Assembly: GCA_964639875.1 (NCBI GenBank) | Contig: CAZXEM010000014.1 | Location: forward strand, 1-20,083 | Source of the DNA: CAZQLW01 sp964639875 | GTDB taxonomy: Archaea; Nanobdellota; Nanobdellia; Woesearchaeales; GW2011-AR9 | Direction of reading: 5' to 3' | Length of the DNA stretch: 20,083 nt | Shown here: piece by piece, positions 14,516 through 20,083 of the stretch | Layout: each line of letters opens with the position of its first letter | Numbering within the stretch: position 1 is the stretch's first letter | Translations under genes and position numbers: made by a program | Notes under the pieces: model-generated | Database searches by the model: none | Told to the model about the DNA's origin: nothing | Seen by the model: the letters and a program-made list of their open reading frames with translations, nothing else

Positions 14516-14535
14516 TTTATATCAAATGTTGAGCT

Positions 14536-14549
14536 ATTTTTTAAAGTTG
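14536..14549 (-). promoter_or_regulatory. TATA box of the ygiQ-like gene
   Basis: On the minus strand CTTTAAAAAATAGC is centred about 27 bases ahead of ATG 14515, and there is no Shine-Dalgarno, consistent with a leaderless message. Confidence 0.45.
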
Positions 14550-14602
14550 ATTGAGATTATCGTTGATTTGAGAAAAAAATGAGAATTCTGATTTATTCCG
14601 GA

Positions 14603-14617
14603 TAAATTTATAAACTA
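14603..14617 (+). promoter_or_regulatory. TATA box for the deoxyhypusine synthase operon or its leader RNA
   Basis: TAAATTTATAAACTA provides a good TATA element, with a predicted start about 26 bases downstream near 14635, inside repeat copy B. This would give the operon an unusually long 5' leader of about 150 bases, whereas most genes in this window look leaderless. Confidence 0.45.
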
Positions 14618-14621
14618 CCTA

Positions 14622-14681
14622 TATTCTAGAGTATATAATGGATTCAGTAAGAAAACGTGGAAGTTAAGTATTATTATTTCT
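14622..14681 (+). repeat. Direct repeat copy B flanking the ygiQ-like gene
   Basis: Partner of 12866-12920. Its first 11 bases continue a 14-base string (CTATATTCTAGAGT, 14619-14632) that also occurs at 8317-8330 by the rpoL promoter. It contains GGAAGTTAAG, which also occurs in archaeal 5S rRNA, but the neighbouring bases do not build the 5S helices. A 9-codon frame (MDSVRKRGS) starts at 14638 but is not kept in copy A. Confidence 0.6.
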
Positions 14682-14695
14682 GATTAATTAGTTAC

Positions 14696-14753
14696 CCAAA
14701 ATAAAGGTGTAAGTGCTTTATTTGGATCCTAAAAAAGCTTTTCATGCTTTTTT
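14696..14753 (+). promoter_or_regulatory. Two consecutive hairpins in the deoxyhypusine synthase leader
   Basis: Hairpin 1 pairs CCAAAATAAAG (14696-14706) with CTTTATTTGG (14716-14725) through ten base pairs and one bulged A, around a 9-base loop. Hairpin 2 pairs AAAAAAGC (14731-14738) with GCTTTTTT (14746-14753) over a 7-base loop and ends in a run of six T. Hairpin 2 could act as a terminator for a short upstream RNA or as an attenuator of the operon; polyamine control is speculation. A Shine-Dalgarno (GTGAGGTT) follows, ahead of ATG 14788. Confidence 0.5.
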
Positions 14754-14787
14754 ATGATTATTATTTTAAGTTTGTGAGGTTATTAAT

Positions 14788-15723
14788 ATGAATGTTAAAG
14801 ATTTTCAATGGAAAAAGAATATTACAGTTAAGGAATTAGCTGAAGGTTATCAGCAGATTGGGTTTCAAAGTATCGAACTAGCAAAAGCAGCAGACGTTTT
14901 TGTAAAAATGAAAAAGAATTCTGCGAAAGTTTTCTTAACCTTTACATCTAATATGGTTACTTCTGGATTACGTGGCTTTTTTGCACAATTAATCAGATTA
15001 AGAATCGCAGATGTAATCGTAACTACCGTTGGTGGATTAGAAGAAGATATCATGAAAGCTAATGGAGAAAAATTTTCTGTAGGCAGATTTGAAGCGGATG
15101 ACGTTGAGTTACATGAACAAGGAGTTAACCGAGTAGGAAATCTTTTTGTAAAAAATGAAAGTTATATGAATTTTGAAGATTGGATTACTCCTGTACTACA
15201 TGAACTTTATCAGAAACAAAAACGATGGGCAGTTTCAGATTTATTACGAGAAATTGGTTTAAAGTTAAACGACGAAAATTCTATTTTGTATCAAGCAGCA
15301 AAGAATGATGTGAAAATTTTCTGTCCGGCAATTACTGACGGTGCGTTTGGATTTCATTTATACTTATTCCAACAGAAACACTCTGATTTTATTGTTGATG
15401 TAGTAAAAGATTTTGGAAATATTTTGTTTGTAACTAGCCATGATGAAAAGAAAGCAGTGATTGCTCTTGGCGGCAGTATAAGTAAACATCATGCAATCTT
15501 ATGTACTTTACTTAACGGTGGTGCAGATTATGCTGTTTATATGACTACTGCACATAAGACAAGTGGAAGCATGTCAGGTGCAACTACAAACGAAGCAAAG
15601 TCTTGGGGGAAAGTTAAAGACAATTCTGACATTGCTACAGTTATCGGTGACGTAACGATTATGTTTCCAATTGCAATGATTAAAGCCCTGGAAGAATTAG
15701 ATGAGGAGGGGTTGTTAGGATGA
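14788..15723 (+). CDS. dys: Deoxyhypusine synthase
   Basis: A 311-residue enzyme acting on the conserved lysine of translation factor aIF5A. Family motifs are intact: VFLTFTSNMVTSGLRG (48-63), DVIVTTVGGLEED (75-87), CPAITDGAFGFHLY (179-192), LGGSISKHHAI (227-237) and GATTNEAKSWGKV (264-276). The latter includes K275, equivalent to the lysine that forms the covalent enzyme intermediate, and W273. Length is normal for archaea. Classical enzymes take the aminobutyl group from spermidine using NAD. It heads a four-gene operon whose later genes make and hydrolyse agmatine, so agmatine may replace spermidine, as proposed for Haloferax volcanii. The start is supported by the Shine-Dalgarno GTGAGGTT. 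The stop overlaps the next ATG by 4 bases. Confidence 0.94.
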   Translation: MNVKDFQWKKNITVKELAEGYQQIGFQSIELAKAADVFVKMKKNSAKVFLTFTSNMVTSGLRGFFAQLIRLRIADVIVTTVGGLEEDIMKANGEKFSVGRFEADDVELHEQGVNRVGNLFVKNESYMNFEDWITPVLHELYQKQKRWAVSDLLREIGLKLNDENSILYQAAKNDVKIFCPAITDGAFGFHLYLFQQKHSDFIVDVVKDFGNILFVTSHDEKKAVIALGGSISKHHAILCTLLNGGADYAVYMTTAHKTSGSMSGATTNEAKSWGKVKDNSDIATVIGDVTIMFPIAMIKALEELDEEGLLG

Positions 15724-16310
15724 TTGAACCGGTAACTAGTTTGGATGAGAAAATAGAACGATTAAAGAGAAACAAATCAGTCTTACCTCAAAGTTTTATC
15801 CCAAATATGTTTTTAGCTCATCTTAAAGGATTAGAAAATTTTGCAGGTAAGAAAGTTTTAGAAATTGGTGGAAGAGAAAAACTTAATTTGGCAAGCTTCT
15901 TTTCCAATCAGAATACTGATTATACAAATATTAGATTAGAAGGAAACAGTTCAGAACCAAACCAAGTGATTGTTGGAAATTTCATGAATTACCCATTAGA
16001 TAATTACGATTTGATAATTTCTTCAGGCGTGTTTGAACCAGGAGCAATTGATAAAATGGCAGGCGTTATTTTTCGTGATCAGTTACCTTTACCTAACGAT
16101 TATTATTTAGCAAGATTAAATACTTTAACAAATCCTGGTGGGCTTAATATTCACGCAACCTCTTCTGATAATTGTATTTTTAGTAATAAAGAGATAAATA
16201 GAAGCGGTTTTGGTTTACAATACAGAAATGGACCGTTCTTTAATTTTTATAGTGAAAAACTTGCTTATGGTGACTTTTCAGAATTAGTTGTAATGAGGAA
16301 ATCAGAATGA
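15720..16310 (+). CDS. Methyltransferase-fold protein of unknown function in the hypusine operon
   Basis: This 196-residue protein has Rossmann-like class I methyltransferase landmarks. They are KKVLEIGGREKLN (44-56, SAM-loop position), TNIRLEGN (69-76, acidic end of strand 2), YDLIISSGVFEPGAID (96-111, strand 4) and LTNPGGLNIHAT (136-147, the turn before strand 5). The glycine loop is not the GGGDG of spermidine synthase, so an aminopropyltransferase is unlikely. I do not recognise a named family. It is joined by 4-base ATGA overlaps to the deoxyhypusine synthase gene before it and the decarboxylase gene after it, so a role in polyamine or aIF5A modification is suggested by context only. Confidence 0.75.
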   Translation: MIEPVTSLDEKIERLKRNKSVLPQSFIPNMFLAHLKGLENFAGKKVLEIGGREKLNLASFFSNQNTDYTNIRLEGNSSEPNQVIVGNFMNYPLDNYDLIISSGVFEPGAIDKMAGVIFRDQLPLPNDYYLARLNTLTNPGGLNIHATSSDNCIFSNKEINRSGFGLQYRNGPFFNFYSEKLAYGDFSELVVMRKSE

Positions 16311-17347
16311 ATAACCCTAAATTCCTAATCTCCAGAAGTAAAGTACTCGAACAATACAATAAAGTAAATGCTCTAGCAGATTTTGTTTCCTATAGTTCCA
16401 AAACAAATCAAACTGTTACGAAGATTCTAGAAAAAGAAGTAGATTGCATGTTCTCAGTTCATTCTGTTAATGAATTGAAACATAACCAAGATTTATCGAG
16501 AGTAATATTCCTTGCTCAGGGTTGGAATGAGGAAGAAATAAAAAGTTTACTTGAAAAGAAGATTAGTTGGTTTGTTGTTGATAACGAATCTGATTTAGAT
16601 ATGCTATTAAATTATTTAGAAAAGAACGATACAAAAATTAATTTATTATTAAGATTAAAACTAAAAGAATTATCTGTAAGAACAGAAAGATATTTTGTTT
16701 TCGGGATGACTTCTGAGGTTATTAACAAAAGAATCCGAGAATTAAGAAACAATTCTAACATTAATCAGTTAGGAATCCATTTCCACCGAAAAACACAGAA
16801 CATGGCTGAATGGAAATTACAATATGAATTGTCAAATATTATTGATAAAGATATTTTAGAGATGATTGATTTAGTTAATATTGGTGGTGGTCTTCCAAGT
16901 GAGTATGCAAACACTAATGTAAAAGTTTTAGCGGGAATTTTTGCTAGAATTACAGAACTAAAACAATGGCTAAACCAAAAAGAAATTCAGTTAATGATTG
17001 AACCAGGAAGATTTATTGCTGCTCCTGCTGGAAAATTAATTACCCAAATTATTTCTATCCATGAAAATAATGTTATTGTAAACGCCTCTGTGTATAATGC
17101 AAATATGGACGCAGTAATTGTTCCTGTTAAGTTGCTTGTAGATGGAGAATTAAGTAAGGAAGAAGCAAATTCTCAACCATTTGTAATTAAAGGAGTGACT
17201 CCTTGTTCGATGGATTTATTTCGTTATCGAGTTTATTTAAACAATCCAAAAGTCGGCGATCAATTAGTTTTCATTAACGCTGGCGCGTATAATTTTACAA
17301 CTAACTTTTGTGATTTAGAAGAGATTGAAACGGAGGTAGTAGAATGA
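16307..17347 (+). CDS. PLP fold-III amino acid decarboxylase (ornithine/arginine/DAP decarboxylase family)
   Basis: This 346-residue enzyme has a PLP-binding lysine at K32 in SYSSKTN, near the N-terminus. GIHFH (156-160) supplies the ring-stacking histidine, NIGGGLP (191-197) and EPGRFI (232-237) bind phosphate, and C300 in GVTPCSMD with AGAYNF (325-330) completes the active site across the dimer. This is the alanine racemase-type fold of eukaryotic ornithine decarboxylase. The substrate cannot be fixed from these motifs: arginine, ornithine, lysine, diaminopimelate or carboxynorspermidine are possible. Location directly before an agmatinase gene makes arginine to agmatine the most attractive reading (inference). 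It overlaps both neighbours by 4 bases. It is slightly shorter than most family members (about 380-420 residues). Confidence 0.85.
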   Translation: MNNPKFLISRSKVLEQYNKVNALADFVSYSSKTNQTVTKILEKEVDCMFSVHSVNELKHNQDLSRVIFLAQGWNEEEIKSLLEKKISWFVVDNESDLDMLLNYLEKNDTKINLLLRLKLKELSVRTERYFVFGMTSEVINKRIRELRNNSNINQLGIHFHRKTQNMAEWKLQYELSNIIDKDILEMIDLVNIGGGLPSEYANTNVKVLAGIFARITELKQWLNQKEIQLMIEPGRFIAAPAGKLITQIISIHENNVIVNASVYNANMDAVIVPVKLLVDGELSKEEANSQPFVIKGVTPCSMDLFRYRVYLNNPKVGDQLVFINAGAYNFTTNFCDLEEIETEVVE

Positions 17348-18174
17348 GTTATTGGATGAACCTCCCTCAAGAGTACCAAACAGGAAAATTTGTAATCTTA
17401 CCTATTGTGTATGAGAAAGATTTGACTTTCGGAACTGGAACCATTAATGGCCCAGCTGAAATAATCAAAGCAAGTAAACATTTAGAATATTATGACGAAC
17501 AGTTTGATTGCGAACCTTTCGAGAAAGGAATTGAATTACTAGAACCGATTAAAGCTGATGAACCAGAAGAGATGGTTGAAAAAGTTTCTAAAGAAATTAA
17601 AAAACATAAAGATAAGTTTGTAATTAGTTTAGGTGGTGATCATTCTGTAACAATTGGATTAGTAAAAGCACAAGAACAATTCCATAAAGAGTTCTCGGTA
17701 ATAATTCTAGATGCACATGCCGACTTTAGAGATTCTTGGAATGGTTCAAATTTAAACCACGCTTGTACAGCAAAACAAGTTTCTAAAAAACATGATTTAG
17801 CTTTACTTGGAATTAGATCTATGGATATCGATGAAAAGAAAGAGATTGAAAAAACAGCAAATGTACATTTACTGAAAGCATACGATTTCAATTTAACCAA
17901 ACTAAAAGAATTACTTCCAAAACTTAATGATAAAGTTTACCTTTCAATTGACGTTGACGTTTTTGATCCTAATTTTATAAGAAATACAGGAACGCCAGAA
18001 CCTGGCGGATTTACTTGGAATCAAGTTATTGCAATTCTCAAAGTAATCTTTAAAGAGAAAGAAGTAATCGCAGCAGATATTGTTGAATTCTCACCAAAAG
18101 AAAATTTTCAGGCAGAAGCTTATTCTTTAGCTAAATTAGTTTACAAAATTATGGCCATGAAATTAATACAATGA
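17344..18174 (+). CDS. speB: Agmatinase/arginase-family ureohydrolase
   Basis: This 276-residue protein has all dimanganese ligands of the ureohydrolase family: GGDHS (H100), DAHADFRD (D123, H125, D127) and SIDVDVFDP (D203, D205). TGTPEPGGF (215-223) and the acidic DIVEFSP block complete the site. Family members release urea from a guanidino compound. Agmatinase, giving putrescine, is the best label given the length and the GTPEPGG segment. In this operon it could instead act on an agmatine-modified aIF5A made by deoxyhypusine synthase, as proposed in haloarchaea. It is the last gene; a T-rich stretch at about 18198-18213 follows. The start ATG overlaps the decarboxylase stop by 4 bases. Confidence 0.88.
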   Translation: MSYWMNLPQEYQTGKFVILPIVYEKDLTFGTGTINGPAEIIKASKHLEYYDEQFDCEPFEKGIELLEPIKADEPEEMVEKVSKEIKKHKDKFVISLGGDHSVTIGLVKAQEQFHKEFSVIILDAHADFRDSWNGSNLNHACTAKQVSKKHDLALLGIRSMDIDEKKEIEKTANVHLLKAYDFNLTKLKELLPKLNDKVYLSIDVDVFDPNFIRNTGTPEPGGFTWNQVIAILKVIFKEKEVIAADIVEFSPKENFQAEAYSLAKLVYKIMAMKLIQ

Positions 18175-18197
18175 ATCTAATTTCTTTAATGATTACA

Positions 18198-18213
18198 CTT
18201 TTGCTTCTGTTTT
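18198..18213 (+). terminator. Possible T-rich terminator after the hypusine operon
   Basis: CTTTTGCTTCTGTTTT follows the ureohydrolase stop by about 24 bases. Three T-runs without a hairpin make a weak archaeal terminator candidate, just ahead of the promoter of the next gene. Confidence 0.3.
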
Positions 18214-18254
18214 AAACAGTAACTCTTAAAAACCTATATTAATTCCTTCTTAAG

Positions 18255-18665
18255 ATGATAAAAGAGGTACTAATAATAATCATCTCACTGCTAGGATTTC
18301 TGTTAGGGGTAATTTTGTCCTATATTGCACCTGAAGAACTTAAACCAGGAAAAAAGTATTTTATTTTCATGAAAGAATCTTTATTTTATTTAACCTTAGC
18401 TTATTCACTATTCCTGTTCATTTACTTCCAAAACTTTTACTTTACTTTAATTCCAATAATTTATTTTCCGTTACATTTATTTTTTATTAAAAAACAAAGA
18501 AAATATCTTCAAACAATTTCTAATTACATATTTTTTATTATCATCTACATTACTTTTACAACATTAATTCCAGAAAATAATATTTTAATTATCCTGCCAG
18601 TATTAATCTTCCTCTATGGTTTACCAGCAGGAACATTGTTCAGGAAATTTAACTATGACATCTAA
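18255..18665 (+). CDS. Small integral membrane protein, unknown function
   Basis: A 136-residue protein made mostly of hydrophobic segments. About four helices are expected, around residues 5-23, 43-60, 62-76 and 88-125. A conserved-looking soluble stretch (APEELKPGKKYF) lies after the first helix, and the end reads GLPAGTLFRKF. No enzyme or transporter motif is visible. A TATA-like CTTAAAAAC about 28 bases upstream suggests a leaderless start at ATG 18255. The last 11 bases overlap the start of the HTH protein gene in another frame, so the two form one transcription unit and may be functionally linked. Confidence 0.7.
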   Translation: MIKEVLIIIISLLGFLLGVILSYIAPEELKPGKKYFIFMKESLFYLTLAYSLFLFIYFQNFYFTLIPIIYFPLHLFFIKKQRKYLQTISNYIFFIIIYITFTTLIPENNILIILPVLIFLYGLPAGTLFRKFNYDI

Positions 18666-19302
18666 AGATTTAGAAGAAACAATTAAAGAAAAAGTATCAC
18701 CGTTACTAGAAGAATCAATGGAAAAACATTGGGGAATAACTATTCCTCAGATTGAATCTGACATTTCTGATAAACTTAAAAGTCCACAATTAAATGTTTA
18801 TGTGCCCGCAAATTATAATTTTTCAAAAGCTAAAAAGTTTTTTAAGAAAGAGTTCTTTAAGAAAGAAATTAAGTTACATCAAGGTAACATTTCTGAACTG
18901 TCAAAATTTTTAGGTATTGACCGGCGAAGTATTCATCGAACAATTAAAGAGTTGAACATTGACGTTGATAAGTTACGTGGTGATATTAAGTCTAAAGAAG
19001 AATATAAACAAGATGCAGTTGATAAAGCTATTAGATCTACGCTTGACCAGTATAAAGAAATTATTCAACCGCAAAAGATGGAAAAAATGTATCAAGAAGT
19101 TTCGTCACTTTCTAGAAATATAGCTAAATTCTTACCATTGGAAGAACTTTCTTGGAAAGATGCTGAACGAGAATTTGAAAGACAATTTTTCACGCAAACT
19201 CTTAAAGATAATGATTGGAACGTTGCTAAAACTGCGAAGAAAATTGAAATTCGAACAGAAACGTTACATCGGAAAATCAAGAAGTTAGCGATCCACGAGT
19301 AA
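18655..19302 (+). CDS. Protein with two Fis-like helix-turn-helix segments, likely DNA-binding regulator
   Basis: A 215-residue protein from ATG 18655; an upstream in-frame ATG at 18616 lies deeper inside the membrane protein gene and is less likely. Two regions look alike. Residues 63-104 have FFKKEIKLHQGNISELSKFL, then GIDRRSIHRTIKELNID. Residues 168-212 have FERQFFTQTLKDNDWNVAKT, then a turn and RTETLHRKIKKLAI. Both follow the Fis/HTH_8 pattern 'E...i...L....gN...aA..LgI.r.tl.rkik.l.i' found at the C-terminus of bacterial sigma-54 activators. No AAA+ or sensor domain is present. The helical N-terminus and the middle (about 110-165) may dimerise. The gene lies 129 bases upstream of rtcB, where repeats suggest a binding site. 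Confidence 0.75.
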   Translation: MTSKDLEETIKEKVSPLLEESMEKHWGITIPQIESDISDKLKSPQLNVYVPANYNFSKAKKFFKKEFFKKEIKLHQGNISELSKFLGIDRRSIHRTIKELNIDVDKLRGDIKSKEEYKQDAVDKAIRSTLDQYKEIIQPQKMEKMYQEVSSLSRNIAKFLPLEELSWKDAEREFERQFFTQTLKDNDWNVAKTAKKIEIRTETLHRKIKKLAIHE

Positions 19303-19307
19303 AATAT

Positions 19308-19380
19308 TTCTTAAAATTTAGAAACTTTAGAAAAAAAACGATGATTTTTTTTAAGTTTCTTCTTAAAATTCAGAAACTTT
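19308..19380. promoter_or_regulatory. Repeated AGAAACTT operator-like sites upstream of rtcB
   Basis: A 21-base direct repeat (19308-19328 and 19360-19380) differs at one base. Inside it, AGAAACTT occurs at 19320-19327 and 19372-19379, and its reverse complement AAGTTTCT at 19353-19360. The first and inverted copies, with A-run and T-run between them, can also fold into a long hairpin (19320-19360). The last copy touches the rtcB TATA box. The arrangement fits a multimeric regulator, plausibly the upstream HTH protein (inference). Confidence 0.6.
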
Positions 19381-19388
19381 TAAATAAT
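19377..19388 (+). promoter_or_regulatory. TATA box of rtcB
   Basis: CTTTTAAATAAT predicts a start near 19410 and a leader of about 22 bases, which contains a Shine-Dalgarno-like TGAGGTTAT ahead of ATG 19432. It overlaps the third AGAAACTT copy. Confidence 0.5.
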
Positions 19389-19431
19389 CCCATTCTAAAA
19401 TTAGTGGCATAATACTTATGAGGTTATCAAA

Positions 19432-20083
19432 ATGAAAGAAATAAAATTAGGTCCGCCAGAAAGTGTAATTAAAATTAATGATAATGTTTGGGAATTACCA
19501 ACATCATACAAAGAAGGAATGAACGTTCCAGGTAGAGTTTTTGCTAACAAGCTATTACTTGATTCCATGGACCAAGGAGTTTTTAACCAGTTAGCTAACG
19601 TAGCTTCTCTTCCAGGAATACAAAAATATTCATGTTGTATGCCGGACGGCCATTGGGGGTACGGATTTCCAATTGGTGGTGTTGCCGCTTTTGATCCAGA
19701 ACAGGGAGGAGTAATATCACCAGGAGGAGTTGGGTTCGATATTAATTGTGGTGTACGGTTAATTACAACAAACTTAACAGTGGATCAAGTTAAACCGAAA
19801 ATTAAAGAATTAGTAGATACACTTTTTAAGAAAGTTCCAGCAGGTGTAGGTTGTACAGGATTTGTAAAGTTAACTAAAGACGAATTTAAAAATGTTTTAA
19901 CCAAAGGTTCAAAATGGTGTTTAGAAAACGGTTACGCAACTGCAAATGATGTTGCTAACACTGAAAGTAATGGCCAACTTCCAGGGGCAGATGCAAAAGA
20001 TGTTTCTGAAAAAGCTATTAAACGTGGGTATGATCAAGTTGGAACTTTAGGAAGTGGAAACCATTTCTTAGAAATTCAAGTTG
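19432..20083 (+). CDS. rtcB: RNA-splicing ligase RtcB (3' part outside window)
   Basis: The first 217 codons of RtcB, cut by the window end. Signature segments are present: CCMPDGHWGYGFPIGGVAAF (residues 68-87), SPGGVGFDINCGVRL (96-110) with metal ligands D103 and C106, PAGVGCTG, and LGSGNHFLEIQ at the cut end. RtcB is a GTP- and manganese-dependent ligase that joins RNA ends bearing 2',3'-cyclic phosphate and 5'-hydroxyl, essential for tRNA splicing in archaea and used in RNA repair. ATG 19432 is supported by the leader Shine-Dalgarno TGAGGTTAT, the TATA box at 19377 and alignment of the first residues with known N-termini. The catalytic GMP-binding histidine lies beyond the window. Confidence 0.95.
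   Translation, partial: MKEIKLGPPESVIKINDNVWELPTSYKEGMNVPGRVFANKLLLDSMDQGVFNQLANVASLPGIQKYSCCMPDGHWGYGFPIGGVAAFDPEQGGVISPGGVGFDINCGVRLITTNLTVDQVKPKIKELVDTLFKKVPAGVGCTGFVKLTKDEFKNVLTKGSKWCLENGYATANDVANTESNGQLPGADAKDVSEKAIKRGYDQVGTLGSGNHFLEIQV

Noticed and set aside
14638..14667. Nine-codon open frame MDSVRKRGS with a TATA box about 29 bases upstream
   Set aside because: The frame is not kept in the other repeat copy (no ATG and an indel), so coding is unlikely.
12866..14681. Integrated mobile element bounded by direct repeats
   Set aside because: No transposase, integrase or terminal inverted repeats are present, and the enclosed ygiQ-like gene has its own archaeal promoter and typical composition.
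14640..14755. Possible 5S rRNA, because of GGAAGTTAAG in the repeat
   Set aside because: The flanking sequence is too AT-rich and does not provide the terminal helix or the other conserved 5S blocks; only ten bases match.
15720..16310. Spermidine synthase
   Set aside because: The SAM-loop reads EIGGREKLN instead of the GGGDG found in aminopropyltransferases, and the protein is about 90 residues too short.

Overview
The window looks like a chromosomal segment of an AT-rich archaeon, most likely a DPANN-type lineage such as Woesearchaeota or Pacearchaeota; the phylum is inference. The archaeal assignment rests on an RNA polymerase subunit L (Rpo11) gene, a deoxyhypusine synthase gene, archaeal-type TATA boxes about 26 bases ahead of many start codons (leaderless messages), T-rich rather than hairpin terminators, and an RtcB RNA ligase gene. 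There are no rRNA or tRNA genes, CRISPR arrays, transposases or phage genes. No gap between genes exceeds 300 bases.

Positions 1-4619 (minus strand) form one tightly packed operon. In transcription order it holds a membrane-anchored family 2 glycosyltransferase, a radical SAM enzyme with unusual cysteine spacing, an aminoglycoside/choline-kinase-fold phosphotransferase, a HAD phosphatase, and a DUF3419/BtaA-like aminocarboxypropyl transferase that runs off the window. Overlaps of 4, 8 and 14 bases tie the genes together. This looks like a biosynthetic pathway for a glycolipid or other small molecule that I cannot name.

Positions 4815-8871 (minus strand) carry housekeeping and surface genes: a GH114-type lipoprotein, two tandem small membrane proteins, a PHP phosphoesterase with an N-terminal helical extension, rpoL, and a nucleotidyltransferase-fold protein.

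Positions 8974-12229 carry two paralogous HD-domain proteins of the RelA/SpoT hydrolase type, without a synthetase domain. Each ends in a conserved three-cysteine motif, and a tatD nuclease gene lies between them on the opposite strand. A 191-residue protein with a TRAM-like N-terminus and a YgiQ-type radical SAM gene follow (12223-14515). A roughly 60-base direct repeat flanks the ygiQ-like gene.

Positions 14788-18174 (plus strand) form a second operon with 4-base overlaps: deoxyhypusine synthase, an undescribed methyltransferase-fold protein, a PLP fold-III decarboxylase and an agmatinase-family ureohydrolase. Together they suggest aIF5A modification through agmatine, as proposed for haloarchaea. 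Its leader holds two hairpins.

Positions 18255-20083 contain a small membrane protein, a protein with two Fis-like helix-turn-helix segments, and rtcB (truncated by the window end). Three copies of an 8-base motif lie between the HTH gene and rtcB, one touching the rtcB TATA box, which suggests a local regulatory circuit.
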